DNA of 64,000 bases from JBJHAX01 sp050480705 (lineage in GTDB: Bacteria > Actinomycetota > Nitriliruptoria > Nitriliruptorales > Nitriliruptoraceae). Both the position numbers and the translations under genes were made by a program. Position 1 is the first letter of the stretch. Every line of letters begins with the position of its first letter. This document shows, piece after piece, positions 15,300 to 23,674 of this stretch. The notes under the pieces are model-generated. The model searched no databases. It saw only the letters and a program-made list of their open reading frames with translations, and was not told the origin of the DNA. The stretch spans positions 186,001-250,000 of the forward strand of contig JBJHAX010000001.1 of the NCBI GenBank assembly GCA_050480705.1, read 5' to 3'.

Positions 15300-16837
15300 C
15301 CGAGGACCGCCCACAAGGCCGACGGACCGGCGGACGTGCCGGGCGGCGGGCCGCCCGCGCGGCGGCCGCCGCCGATCACGCCCCCTACGTCACCCGGCGC
15401 ATCGAGCCCTACCGGCTGGTCGACGACGAGGTCCTCGAGATCCTCGAGCACAACGCCGACACCATCCTCGAAGAGGTCGGCGTCGAGTTCCGCGGCCATC
15501 CCCGTTCGCTCGCTCTGCTCGGTGAGGCCGGTGCGCACGTCGACGGGGAACGCGTGCGCTTCCCGAAGGGCATGTGTCGTGAGATCGTCACCCGGCATGC
15601 ACCTTCGAGCTACGTCCACGAGGCACGCAACCCGGCACGAAGCGTGCAGATCGGCGGCGACGCCACGGTGTTCGCGCCTGCGTACGGATCACCGTTCGTC
15701 ACCGACCTCGACGACGGGCGGCGCTACGCCACGCTTGAAGACTTTCAGAACATCGTCAAGCTCGCCTCGATGCTGCCGTCGTTGCACGTCTCGGGTGGCA
15801 CGGTGTGCGAGCCGGTCGATGTCGCCGTCAACAAACGCCACCTCGACATGGTCTACGCGCACCTGCGCTACTCCGACAAGCCGTTCATGGGGTCGGTCAC
15901 CGCTGGTGAGCGCGCGCGCGACTCCGTCGAGCTCGCGCGCATCGCCTTCGGCGGCGACCTCGGCGAACGCACGGTCTTGACCAGCCTCATCAACGCCTCC
16001 TCGCCGCTGGTGTGGGACGCGACCATGCTCGATGCTGCCGAGGCGTACGCGAGCGAGAATCAGGCCTGCATCATCACGCCGTTCGTGCTCGCCGGTGCGA
16101 TGGCGCCGGTGACCGGTGCAGGGGTCGCAGCGCAGTCACTCGCCGAGGCGCTCGCCGGCATGACGTTCGTGCAGCTGGTTCGGCCCGGCGCGCCGGTCGT
16201 GTTCGGCTCGTTCGCCAGTTCCATGTCGATGCAGACCGGAGCGCCGACCTTCGGTACGCCCGAGCCCGCGCTCGTGCTGTTCACGATGGCCGCGCTGGCG
16301 CGGCGCCTCGGCGTGCCCTTCCGGTCCGGCGGGTCACTGACCGCATCGAAGACGCCGGATGCCCAGGCCGCCTACGAGAGCGCAGCGACGCTGTATCCGA
16401 CCGTGCTCGCAGGCGTGCACTTCGTGCTGCATGCAGCAGGCTGGCTCGAGGGCGGCCTGACCTTCAGTTTCGAGAAGCTGCTCATGGACGCCGACCAGCT
16501 GGGCATGATGGAAGTGCTCACGCAGGGACTGGACACCTCCGAGGACGCGCAAGCACTCCATGCGATCCGCGAGGTCGGCCCGGGCCAACATCACCTCGGC
16601 AGCTCCCACACACTGGCGAACTTCGAGACCGCGTTCTATCGCTCGACGATCGCCGACAACACCAGCTACGAACAGTGGGACGAAGAGGGCCGGCACACCG
16701 CTCCGCAGCGCGCCAACGAACGCGTCAAGCAGATGCTCGCCAGCTACGAGCCTCCCGAGATGGACGACGCCATCGACGAGCAGTTGCGTGAGTACATCGC
16801 GCGCCGCAAAGAAGAGATGCCCGACGAGTTCGGCTGA
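15296..16837 (+). CDS. MttB-superfamily methyltransferase, non-pyrrolysine (glycine betaine MtgB-like)
   Basis: A 513-residue TIM-barrel methyltransferase of the trimethylamine methyltransferase superfamily. The first 30 residues are a basic Ala/Arg tail; the barrel starts at the segment DDEVLEILEHNADTILEEVG and includes FAPAYGSPFVTDLDDGRRYATLEDF, GSVTAGERARDSVELA and QTGAPTFGTPEPALVL. There is no in-frame amber codon, so it is not a pyrrolysine enzyme; such members include the glycine betaine methyltransferase MtgB. It would demethylate betaine to dimethylglycine, methylating the corrinoid protein. The dimethylglycine-type dehydrogenase, ETF and BCCT carrier nearby support that substrate. 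Proline betaine or another quaternary amine remains possible. Confidence 0.88.
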   Translation: MTEDRPQGRRTGGRAGRRAARAAAAADHAPYVTRRIEPYRLVDDEVLEILEHNADTILEEVGVEFRGHPRSLALLGEAGAHVDGERVRFPKGMCREIVTRHAPSSYVHEARNPARSVQIGGDATVFAPAYGSPFVTDLDDGRRYATLEDFQNIVKLASMLPSLHVSGGTVCEPVDVAVNKRHLDMVYAHLRYSDKPFMGSVTAGERARDSVELARIAFGGDLGERTVLTSLINASSPLVWDATMLDAAEAYASENQACIITPFVLAGAMAPVTGAGVAAQSLAEALAGMTFVQLVRPGAPVVFGSFASSMSMQTGAPTFGTPEPALVLFTMAALARRLGVPFRSGGSLTASKTPDAQAAYESAATLYPTVLAGVHFVLHAAGWLEGGLTFSFEKLLMDADQLGMMEVLTQGLDTSEDAQALHAIREVGPGQHHLGSSHTLANFETAFYRSTIADNTSYEQWDEEGRHTAPQRANERVKQMLASYEPPEMDDAIDEQLREYIARRKEEMPDEFG

Positions 16838-16851
16838 ACCGGTATGCCTGC

Positions 16852-16877
16852 CGCCGGCGACCGTCCGGCCGCCGGCG
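16852..16877 (+). terminator. Hairpin after the betaine demethylation operon
   Basis: Two copies of CGCCGGCG (16852-16859 and 16870-16877), each self-complementary, can pair as an 8-base-pair stem with a 10-base loop, 15 bases after the methyltransferase stop codon. There is no T-tract. Confidence 0.35.
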
Positions 16878-16944
16878 CATGGCGTGGACGTGCACGCTCG
16901 CTAGCGTTGCGACCCGCCGTCCGTCGCATCAGCTGGAGAGGGTC

Positions 16945-17562
16945 GTGGCAACCATCGCGCTCGTGCGCCACGCGGTCACGTCCGCCACCGGCCGACGCCT
17001 CGGCGGCTGGACCCCGGGTGTGCACCTCGACGAGCGGGGCAGGGCGCAGGCCGACGCAGTCGCGCAGCTCCTTGCCGGGATGCCCGTACGGGCGGTGTAC
17101 GCCTCGCCGCTCGAACGCACCGTCGAGACGGCACGAGCGATCGCACGCGTCCACGGGCTGCGGGTGCGCCAGCGCCGCGACCTCGGTGAGGTCGACTACG
17201 GCACCTGGACCGACCAGCCGCTCGGCCAGCTGCGTCGACGCAAGGCCTGGCGCACCGTCCAGCTGACGCCTTCGCGCATGCAGTTCCCCGGCGGCGAGGC
17301 GATCCGGCACGCGCAGGCGCGCGCCGTGGACGCGACCGAACGGCTCGCTGAAGAGCACGGTGACGAGTGGGTCGTCGCGGTCAGTCACGCCGACGTCATC
17401 AAGGCGATCGTTGCCCATCATCTCGCGATGCCGCTCGATGCGTTCCAGCGGCTGGTCATCGATCCGGCATCCGTCACGCTGCTGCACCTTCCCGCCGAGG
17501 GCCACCCGGCGCTGCTGTGCGTCAACCACACCGCGAACGGCGTCGTCAAGGAGTCGAGGTGA
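16945..17562 (+). CDS. Histidine phosphatase family protein (actinobacterial MSMEG_4193-type)
   Basis: A 205-residue phosphoglycerate-mutase-like phosphatase. The catalytic histidine lies in the N-terminal motif TIALVRHAVTSATG, the second basic patch in YASPLERTVETA, a conserved acidic residue in GEVDYGTW and the second catalytic histidine in VVAVSHADVIKAIVAH. The GTG at 16945 has a GGAGAGGG ribosome site. It leads a tightly coupled three-gene set with a DUF3090 protein and a SCO1664-like protein, an arrangement conserved across actinobacteria; the substrate is unknown. The downstream overlap is GTGA. Confidence 0.88.
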   Translation: MATIALVRHAVTSATGRRLGGWTPGVHLDERGRAQADAVAQLLAGMPVRAVYASPLERTVETARAIARVHGLRVRQRRDLGEVDYGTWTDQPLGQLRRRKAWRTVQLTPSRMQFPGGEAIRHAQARAVDATERLAEEHGDEWVVAVSHADVIKAIVAHHLAMPLDAFQRLVIDPASVTLLHLPAEGHPALLCVNHTANGVVKESR

Positions 17563-18065
17563 GCGACGCGGAACTGCTCGATCCCCACCACGTCACGGTT
17601 GGTTTCGTCGGCCAGCCCGGACAGCGCGTGTTCTATCTGCAGGTCGAGGACGAGCACGCGCGGGTCACCCTGGTGCTCGAGAAGGGACAGGTCGCTGGCA
17701 TCGCGCGCCTGCTCCGCCAGCTGCTGGCGCGCCTCGACGACGTTCCCGCGACCGACTGGGATCGTGATGCGATGGCGCTGCGCGCCCCCGTCGACGAGGA
17801 CTGGCGGGTCGGCGAGATCGCACTCGGCCTCGACACCGCCGAAGAACGCTTCCTGTTGGAACTCACCGAGGTCGAGCGCGGCGGTGAAGAACCTGCACAG
17901 CTGCGCGTGGCCGTCGACCGCGACCAGGCGCGCCGCCTCGCCGCACACGCCGAAGAGCAGATCGAGCAGGGGCGGCCCACCTGTCGGCTGTGTGGCCGAC
18001 CGGAGGATCCCGACGGTGACCACGTCTGCCCAGCGACGAACGGTCACGGAGAGCTGTCGCGCTGA
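17559..18065 (+). CDS. DUF3090 family protein
   Basis: A 168-residue actinobacterial protein of unknown function. The N-terminal half is a beta-rich domain (VTVGFVGQPGQRVFYLQVE, ARVTLVLEKGQVAGIARLL). The C-terminus has the family's zinc-ribbon-like ending, CRLCGRPEDPDGDHVC followed by PATNG, with Cys-x2-Cys and a His-x-Cys pair. It is coupled by overlapping stop/start codons to the histidine phosphatase upstream and the SCO1664-like protein downstream. I infer that the three act together, but the sequence does not show the reaction. Confidence 0.88.
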   Translation: MSDAELLDPHHVTVGFVGQPGQRVFYLQVEDEHARVTLVLEKGQVAGIARLLRQLLARLDDVPATDWDRDAMALRAPVDEDWRVGEIALGLDTAEERFLLELTEVERGGEEPAQLRVAVDRDQARRLAAHAEEQIEQGRPTCRLCGRPEDPDGDHVCPATNGHGELSR

Positions 18066-18856
18066 TGCATCGGCTCGTCGACGCTCCGATCGAGCCGATC
18101 GGCCGATTCGAGGACGCCTCGAACGCGACACTGCTCGTGCGGCTGCTCGACGTCGACAGCCCGACCGGCGGTGAGCTCGAAGCAGCGCTGGGGCGTCCGC
18201 TCGCCCTCGATGACCTCGATCCTGCCGAGCTGGCTGTGTACAAGCCGGCACGCGGCGAATCGCCACTGTGGGACTTCCCGCACGGCACGCTGCATCTGCG
18301 GGAGGTCGCGGCCTACGTCGTTGCGGACGCGCTCGGATGGGGACTCGTGCCGGTCACGGTCCTGCGCGAAGACGGACCGGCCGGGCCCGGTTCGCTGCAA
18401 CGCTTCGTTCCCCATGACCCTGGCCTGCACTACTTCACGCTCGTCGAACATGCCGACGAGCACGTCCAGGCCCAGTTGCGTCGCCTGGTCGCGTTCGACC
18501 TGGTGATCGACAACGCCGACCGCAAAGCCGGCCACGTGCTGCTCGAGAACGCACGCACGACGCCTGACGGCCTGTCCGGAACGGTTGCCGCGGTAGACCA
18601 CGGCGTGTCGTTCCACGTTGAGCGCAAGTTGCGCACGGTGATGTGGGACTTCGTCGACGAGATCGTCCCGCAGGGCGTGCGCGACGATCTGGCGCACCTG
18701 TCGTCGTCGTTCGACGAGCGGCTCGGCGCGACGTTGCCGTCGTTGCTGTCGATGGAGGAGATCACGGTGCTGCGCCAGCGCATCGAACGTGTCGCGTCGC
18801 TCGAGCGCTTCCCGCCACCACAGGGCCCGCGTCCCTATCCCTGGCCGCTGCTGTAG
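18065..18856 (+). CDS. SCO1664-family protein (phosphoinositide-kinase-like fold)
   Basis: A 263-residue protein resembling the actinobacterial SCO1664 family, distantly related to phosphatidylinositol 3-/4-kinases. A possible nucleotide-binding lysine lies in ELAVYKPARGESPLWDFP, and the catalytic-loop-like AFDLVIDNADRKAGHVLLE is followed by AVDHGVSFH, similar to the kinase N..D and D-H motifs. The ATG overlaps the TGA of the DUF3090 gene (TGATG). The substrate is unknown. It completes the conserved phosphatase-DUF3090-kinase-like trio, suggesting a phosphorylation/dephosphorylation pair. Confidence 0.82.
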   Translation: MHRLVDAPIEPIGRFEDASNATLLVRLLDVDSPTGGELEAALGRPLALDDLDPAELAVYKPARGESPLWDFPHGTLHLREVAAYVVADALGWGLVPVTVLREDGPAGPGSLQRFVPHDPGLHYFTLVEHADEHVQAQLRRLVAFDLVIDNADRKAGHVLLENARTTPDGLSGTVAAVDHGVSFHVERKLRTVMWDFVDEIVPQGVRDDLAHLSSSFDERLGATLPSLLSMEEITVLRQRIERVASLERFPPPQGPRPYPWPLL

Positions 18857-18961
18857 CCGGCGGTGGACCGGTCGTGCCTGCGGCACGTCGTGTCGGGCGC
18901 TGGGTACGGTGCGGCCAACATCCCCGACCACGTCCTGCGCGGCGTGACCACGAGGGCGTCA

Positions 18962-19501
18962 GTGGGCCGACGAGACCGCATCCTGGCGTGGATCGTTCCG
19001 ATCGTGCTCGTCGCCGTGGCGAGCCAACAGTTGTTCCTCGCATCGACCCGTGACCTCACCCCCTGGAAGGGCGGGGGATTCGGGATGTTCGCGAGCGTCG
19101 ACCGGCTCAACTACCGCGCGGTGCACGGCACGTTCGTCACCTCGGAAGGCGACGTGCCCTTCGAGGTGCACACGCTGGTCGAGCAGGGCGACTACGAGCG
19201 CATCACGTTCGTCAACGCCCGTGCCCTGCTCGACGAGCGGCGCGGCGCGCGGCTGGCAGACATCGTCGCGCACGGCGAATGGGTCATCGAGGACGGCGTC
19301 GCCAGACTCGACGACTGGCTGCCGCTGGGATTCGACGGCCCTGTCGTGCGTTCCGAGGAGGACGGGACGATGCTGCCCGTGGAGGCCATCCGTCTGGAGG
19401 TGTGGCGGGCGGCCTACCGCCATGGCAGTGGCGTGCTCGTGCCGGTGCCGGCCGGCAGCCTCGAATTCGAGGTGCAGGCGCGTGTGGGAGGTGCACCGTG
19501 A
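18962..19501 (+). CDS. Membrane-anchored protein of unknown function
   Basis: About 179 residues with one N-terminal membrane segment (ILAWIVPIVLVAVASQQLFL) and an extracytoplasmic domain that includes TPWKGGGFGMFASVDR, a phrase I associate with small proteins next to HTTM-type membrane proteins. The start is uncertain: GTG 18962 has a GAGGG 7 bases ahead, GTG 18944 is also in frame. The stop overlaps the start of the following eight-helix membrane protein (GTGA), so the two probably form a pair. I do not recognise an enzyme domain. Confidence 0.65.
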   Translation: MGRRDRILAWIVPIVLVAVASQQLFLASTRDLTPWKGGGFGMFASVDRLNYRAVHGTFVTSEGDVPFEVHTLVEQGDYERITFVNARALLDERRGARLADIVAHGEWVIEDGVARLDDWLPLGFDGPVVRSEEDGTMLPVEAIRLEVWRAAYRHGSGVLVPVPAGSLEFEVQARVGGAP

Positions 19502-20553
19502 GCTCCCGCGACCCGGACGCGGACACCTCGGCCGACCCCGCCGGCCGCGAGCCTGCATCGCAGGCCGATACCGACACCGGCACCGGCACCGACGAGCCCC
19601 GCACCCGCGTCGGCGTGGTGCGGCGCATGCGCAGCGAACTGCGCGCGTTCTTCTCCGCCGACCTCGACGATCCCATGGCCGGCACCGAGGATCGACAGTT
19701 GCGGCAGGCCTGCACGCTCGGCATCACCCTGACACTGCTGATCGTGCTGGTCGGCGCGCCGCCGTCGACCCACGCCTTCACTCCGTTCGTCGCGATCGCC
19801 GGCATCGCCGCAAGTGGCCTGCAACGCAATCCCTGGTACTGGATCCTGCTGGTCGGGTTGTTCGCCCTCAGCCCCTTGCAGCGGCCGTGGCTCGAACTCG
19901 ACAACCATCACTGGCTGCAGCTCTACTGGGTCGCTGCGATCATGCTCAGCCGCTTCGCGGTACGTCCCGACGAGGTGCTCCGACGCACCGCCCGGCTGCT
20001 CATCGGCCTCGCGTTCCTCTTCGCGGTCGTGTGGAAGCTGCTGGCGCCCGACTTCGCCGACGGGTCGTTCTTCGACGCGACGTTCGCGACCGATCGGCGG
20101 CTCGGAGAGGTCGCGGCTGCGTTCGGCCTGCAGGAGCCAGGGATCACCGGCCAGAACCGTGCGGTGATCACGCGCTGGATCGAGCCCGGCACGACACCGC
20201 AGCCAGGCGAGATCGTCACCAGCCCGACCGTCACACGCATCACGCCGTTGCTCGCGTGGCTGACGATCCTGGTCGAGTTGTCGGTCGCCGTGGCCTTCCT
20301 CGCGCCGTTGGCACGACGATGGCGCTGGCTGCGTGACGCGACCCTGCTCGTGTTCGTCGTCGCCACCTACCCGCTCGCGCCAGTCGTCGGATTCGGCCAG
20401 CTCCTCGTGGCGATGTCGGTGGTCCAGAGCGAGCTTCGGGCCCGCCTGCGTGCATTCATCTACATCGCGACGTTCATCGGGATCGGCCTGCTGCGCGAAC
20501 GCCGCACCGTTCTGGACTTCGTCGAACGGCTGCTGGGCGTCGAGACCGGCTGA
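19498..20553 (+). CDS. Polytopic membrane protein, possibly HTTM/VKG-carboxylase-like
   Basis: A 351-residue membrane protein. The first 40 residues are acidic and low-complexity (DTSADPAGREPASQADTDTG), followed by a soluble stretch and about eight hydrophobic helices. Features such as FLFAVVWKLLAPDFADGSFF and ITPLLAWLTILVELSVAVAF recall HTTM-domain proteins, the membrane part of vitamin-K-dependent carboxylases, but the match is weak and no catalytic lysine can be assigned. It is coupled to the membrane-anchored protein upstream. recO starts 6 bases after its stop. Function unknown. Confidence 0.6.
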   Translation: MSSRDPDADTSADPAGREPASQADTDTGTGTDEPRTRVGVVRRMRSELRAFFSADLDDPMAGTEDRQLRQACTLGITLTLLIVLVGAPPSTHAFTPFVAIAGIAASGLQRNPWYWILLVGLFALSPLQRPWLELDNHHWLQLYWVAAIMLSRFAVRPDEVLRRTARLLIGLAFLFAVVWKLLAPDFADGSFFDATFATDRRLGEVAAAFGLQEPGITGQNRAVITRWIEPGTTPQPGEIVTSPTVTRITPLLAWLTILVELSVAVAFLAPLARRWRWLRDATLLVFVVATYPLAPVVGFGQLLVAMSVVQSELRARLRAFIYIATFIGIGLLRERRTVLDFVERLLGVETG

Positions 20554-20559
20554 CGTTGC

Positions 20560-21330
20560 ATGGCGACCTACCGAGACCAAGGGATCGTGCTTCGCAGCTA
20601 CAAGCTCGGCGAAACCGACCGGATCGTGCACCTGCTCACCCAGGGACGTGGCAAGGTGCGCGCAGTGGCCAAGGGTGTGCGCCGGCCCGGGAGTCGATTC
20701 GGCGGGCGACTCGAACCCTACGGGCACGTCGACCTGCAGCTGTACGAAGGACGCAACCTCGACATCATCAACCAGGTGGAGCTGATCGCGCCCCACGCCG
20801 CCGTGCGCGCCGAGTTCGCAACCTCCGCTGCAGCGTCGGTCATGGTCGAACTCGTCGATGCCGTCAGTCAGGAAGGTGCGCGCGACACGCGACTGTTCCT
20901 GCTGTTGCGCGCCGCCCTGCAGGCCCTCGATGCACAGCCCGACGACCCGTCGGTGTTCGTCGACGCGTTCCTGTTGCGCGCCGCGTCGAGTGTGGGCTTC
21001 CACGCGTTCACCGACGCGTGCGCATCCTGCCGTGATCCGGGACCTCATGCGTTCCTGTCGGTCAAGGCCGGCGGCACGCTGTGCCCTTCGTGCGCACCCG
21101 CCGGGACCCGGGTCGTCGACAGCCGGGTGGTCGAGATCGTGCGCCTGTTCGCCGCCCCAGGGGAGTGGGCGTCGCTTCCGGCGCTGGAGGCCGACACGAC
21201 CGATGTCCGTGCAGTGGCCGCCTCGTACGTGCGCGCGTTCGTCGAGCATCATCTCGATCGCCGGCTCAAGGCATGGGACGCCGTGCCTCGCACGAGCGGC
21301 AGCGCCCATCCGATCGGAGCCCGTGAGTAG
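20560..21330 (+). CDS. recO: DNA repair protein RecO
   Basis: A 256-residue RecO. The N-terminal OB fold has the family start YRDQGIVLRSYKLGETDRIV and GKVRAVAKGVRRPGSRFGGRLEPY; the helical domain and a zinc finger follow, CASC...CPSC (CASCRDPG, then GTLCPSCAP), and the C-terminus is VRAFVEHHLDRRLKA. RecO loads RecA onto SSB-coated single-stranded DNA with RecR in gap repair. It is directly followed by uppS, as in many actinobacteria. A TAGGCT hexamer at 21328-21333, overlapping the stop, could be the -10 box of the uppS unit. Confidence 0.93.
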   Translation: MATYRDQGIVLRSYKLGETDRIVHLLTQGRGKVRAVAKGVRRPGSRFGGRLEPYGHVDLQLYEGRNLDIINQVELIAPHAAVRAEFATSAAASVMVELVDAVSQEGARDTRLFLLLRAALQALDAQPDDPSVFVDAFLLRAASSVGFHAFTDACASCRDPGPHAFLSVKAGGTLCPSCAPAGTRVVDSRVVEIVRLFAAPGEWASLPALEADTTDVRAVAASYVRAFVEHHLDRRLKAWDAVPRTSGSAHPIGARE

Positions 21331-21453
21331 GCTGACCGGCCCCCTCGCCGACACACCCGCGGTGCATCGAGAGCTGCCGGCGACACCGGACACGTGACGC
21401 TGTGCACGCCAGCCGTGGCCGCCAACGCGCGCACGCAACCCGAGGAGCCAGTC

Positions 21454-22260
21454 GTGGACGGGCACGCGCGACCGACCGACGTTCCCCGACACGTCGCCAT
21501 CATCATGGACGGCAACGGCCGGTGGGCGAACCAGCGCGGGCTTCGACGCAACGCCGGACACGAAGCCGGCGAGCAGGCGTTGTTCAGCACCGTTGAGGGG
21601 GCCCTCGAGCTGGGCATCGAGGAACTGACCGTCTACGCGTTCTCGACAGAGAACTGGCGCCGACCGGCCGACGAGGTCCGCTTCCTGCTCGGGTTCAACG
21701 AATCGCTGCTGCTCCGTCGTGTCGACGAACTCGATGAACGGGACGTTCGCGTGGTGTTCATCGGGCGGCGTGAGCGTCCCGTCCCGACCCGGCTGCGGCG
21801 TCTGATGCGCCGCACCGAGCGCCGCACGAGCGACAACCGGACCATGACGCTTCGCATCGCGTTCAACTACGGCGCGCGTGCCGAACTCGTCGATGCGGCA
21901 CGGCAGCTGGCCGCCGACGTCGCGCGTGGCGCGATCGATGGGATCGACGAGGAAGCGTTCGCCGCGCGTCTGTACGACCCCGCGATGGCAGACGTCGACC
22001 TTCTGATCCGCACCTCGGGGGAGCTGCGGTTGTCGAACTTCCTTCTGTGGCAGGCCGCGTACGCCGAACTCGTCTTCGTCGACACGCTGTGGCCTGACTT
22101 CGACGCCGACGAACTCGCCCGCTGCGTCGACGTCTACCGCCGTCGCGACCGCCGTTTCGGCACCGCCGCCGACACACCGCAGGCGCATACGACGGTTTCC
22201 CTCTCCGACGCGGGCGAACAGGTTGCTTCACCGGTGGGTGATCACGAGGCGGACCGATGA
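21454..22260 (+). CDS. uppS: Isoprenyl transferase (undecaprenyl/decaprenyl diphosphate synthase)
   Basis: A 268-residue cis-prenyltransferase that makes the long polyprenyl diphosphate carrying cell-wall precursors. The catalytic motif HVAIIMDGNGRWA is near residue 15, then YAFSTENWRRP, ERRTSDNRTM, LRIAFNYGARAELVDAA, and the substrate-binding RTSGELRLSNFLLWQAAYAE. GTG 21454 is preceded by GAGGAG at the right distance; an in-frame GTG at 21394 would give a 20-residue longer form. The last 25 residues are a family-unlike tail, and the stop overlaps the next gene's ATG. Confidence 0.94.
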   Translation: MDGHARPTDVPRHVAIIMDGNGRWANQRGLRRNAGHEAGEQALFSTVEGALELGIEELTVYAFSTENWRRPADEVRFLLGFNESLLLRRVDELDERDVRVVFIGRRERPVPTRLRRLMRRTERRTSDNRTMTLRIAFNYGARAELVDAARQLAADVARGAIDGIDEEAFAARLYDPAMADVDLLIRTSGELRLSNFLLWQAAYAELVFVDTLWPDFDADELARCVDVYRRRDRRFGTAADTPQAHTTVSLSDAGEQVASPVGDHEADR

Positions 22261-23633
22261 CCACCCCCACCGTGCCGACGCCGGGCGATCGTCCGACGTT
22301 CATGTGGGGTGCGGCAACGGCCGCCTACCAGATCGAAGGTTCTGTCGATGCGGCAGGGCGGGGAGCGTCGATCTGGGACACCTTCAGCCACACCCCGGGC
22401 CGTGTCGCACGCGGCGACACCGGCGACATCGCGATCGACCACTACCGCCGCTGGGAGGACGACGTCGAGCTGATGGCGACGCTCGGTCTCGACGCCTACC
22501 GGTTCTCCATCGCCTGGCCGCGCGTAATCCCCGACGGAACCGGCGCGGTCGAGCGGCGAGGGCTCGCGTTCTACCGGGCAGTTGCGCAGCGTCTGCGCGA
22601 CCACGACATCGAACCGGTCGTCACGCTCTACCACTGGGACCTTCCCCAGGCGCTCCAGGACCACGGCGGGTGGGCCGAACGGGCGACCGCCGAGGCGTTC
22701 GCGCGCTACGCCCACATCGTCCACGATGAGCTGGGCGACCTGGTGTCGTGGTGGACGACGCTCAACGAACCCTGGTGCTCGGCGTTCCTCGGCCACGCCA
22801 GCGGTGAGCACGCACCCGGGATCCGTGACGGCGCGACGTCGCTGCGCGCCGCACATCACCTGCTGCTGGCCCACGGCCTGGCGATGCAGCAACTGCGGGC
22901 CAACGCGGCAACCCACCACCGCTTCGGCATCGTGCTCAACCTGATCCCGGTCGTCGCCGCTAGCGACGATCCCGCTGACCTGGCAGCAGCGGCGGCGGTC
23001 GACGACCTACAGAACCGCTTCTTCCTCGACCCGCTGCTGCACGCCACCTATCCGGACGGCATCGAGGAGCTCATGCGGCGCTTCGATGCCGACAGTGTGG
23101 TGGCGCCGGGCGACCTCGACGTCATCGCCACTCCGGGTGATCTGCTCGGCGTGAACTACTACACCCGCCACCACGTCGCGGCCGACCCGCACGCGCCGGC
23201 GCCGGCGATGTTCCCCGGGGCCGATGGGGTGCGCCTGCTCGACCCACCCGAGCCAACCACCGCAATGGGGTGGAGTGTCGAGCCCGACGGGCTCGAGGCA
23301 CTGCTCGTCGACCTCGCTCGCCAGGGCGCACCGCCGCTCGTGGTGTGCGAGAACGGTGCCGCCTACCCCGATGAAGTCGCTGACGACGGAACGATTCCTG
23401 ACGTCGAACGGCGCACGTATCTCGAGGAGCACATCGCTGCTGTCGAACGCGCCATCGTGGCGGGCGCGGATGTGCGGGGCTACTTCGTCTGGTCGCTGTT
23501 CGACAATTTCGAATGGGCGCACGGCTATGCGCGCCGATTCGGCATCGTCCACGTCGACTATGCGACGCAGCAGCGCACCGTGAAGGAGTCGGGACGCTGG
23601 TACGCGGCGCACATCGACCGAGCCAGCCGGTGA
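22257..23633 (+). CDS. Beta-glucosidase, glycoside hydrolase family 1
   Basis: A 458-residue GH1 barrel. It begins FMWGAATAAYQIEGSVDAAGRG, the family N-terminal signature. Glu171 in TTLNEPW is the acid/base and Glu365 in LVVCENGAAY the nucleophile (usually TENG); WSLFDNFEWAHGYARRFGIVHVDY is the usual aglycone-side segment. There is no signal peptide, so it acts in the cytoplasm on imported beta-glucosides. Its ATG overlaps the uppS stop (ATGA). Being coupled to a cell-wall lipid gene, with no sugar transporter beside it, is unusual. Confidence 0.94.
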   Translation: MTTPTVPTPGDRPTFMWGAATAAYQIEGSVDAAGRGASIWDTFSHTPGRVARGDTGDIAIDHYRRWEDDVELMATLGLDAYRFSIAWPRVIPDGTGAVERRGLAFYRAVAQRLRDHDIEPVVTLYHWDLPQALQDHGGWAERATAEAFARYAHIVHDELGDLVSWWTTLNEPWCSAFLGHASGEHAPGIRDGATSLRAAHHLLLAHGLAMQQLRANAATHHRFGIVLNLIPVVAASDDPADLAAAAAVDDLQNRFFLDPLLHATYPDGIEELMRRFDADSVVAPGDLDVIATPGDLLGVNYYTRHHVAADPHAPAPAMFPGADGVRLLDPPEPTTAMGWSVEPDGLEALLVDLARQGAPPLVVCENGAAYPDEVADDGTIPDVERRTYLEEHIAAVERAIVAGADVRGYFVWSLFDNFEWAHGYARRFGIVHVDYATQQRTVKESGRWYAAHIDRASR

Positions 23634-23639
23634 TGCGGG

Positions 23640-23654
23640 CCTCGTGACGCGAGG
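23640..23654. terminator. Short hairpin between convergent genes
   Basis: CCTCG (23640-23644) and CGAGG (23650-23654) pair around a 5-base loop between the beta-glucosidase and the convergent MocR gene. The stem is short and has no T-tract, so this is weak. Confidence 0.22.
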
Positions 23655-23674
23655 GGCTGTGCCGGTACGTGCGC

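Noticed and set aside
15296..16837. Pyrrolysine in the MttB-like enzyme
   Set aside because: The reading frame is continuous with no in-frame TAG, so it belongs to the non-pyrrolysine branch.
19414..22188. Open frame of 924 codons on the minus strand
   Set aside because: It lies antisense to recO, uppS and the membrane pair, all clear genes; the composition (Arg/Asp/Gln/His-rich) is typical of shadow frames in high-GC DNA.
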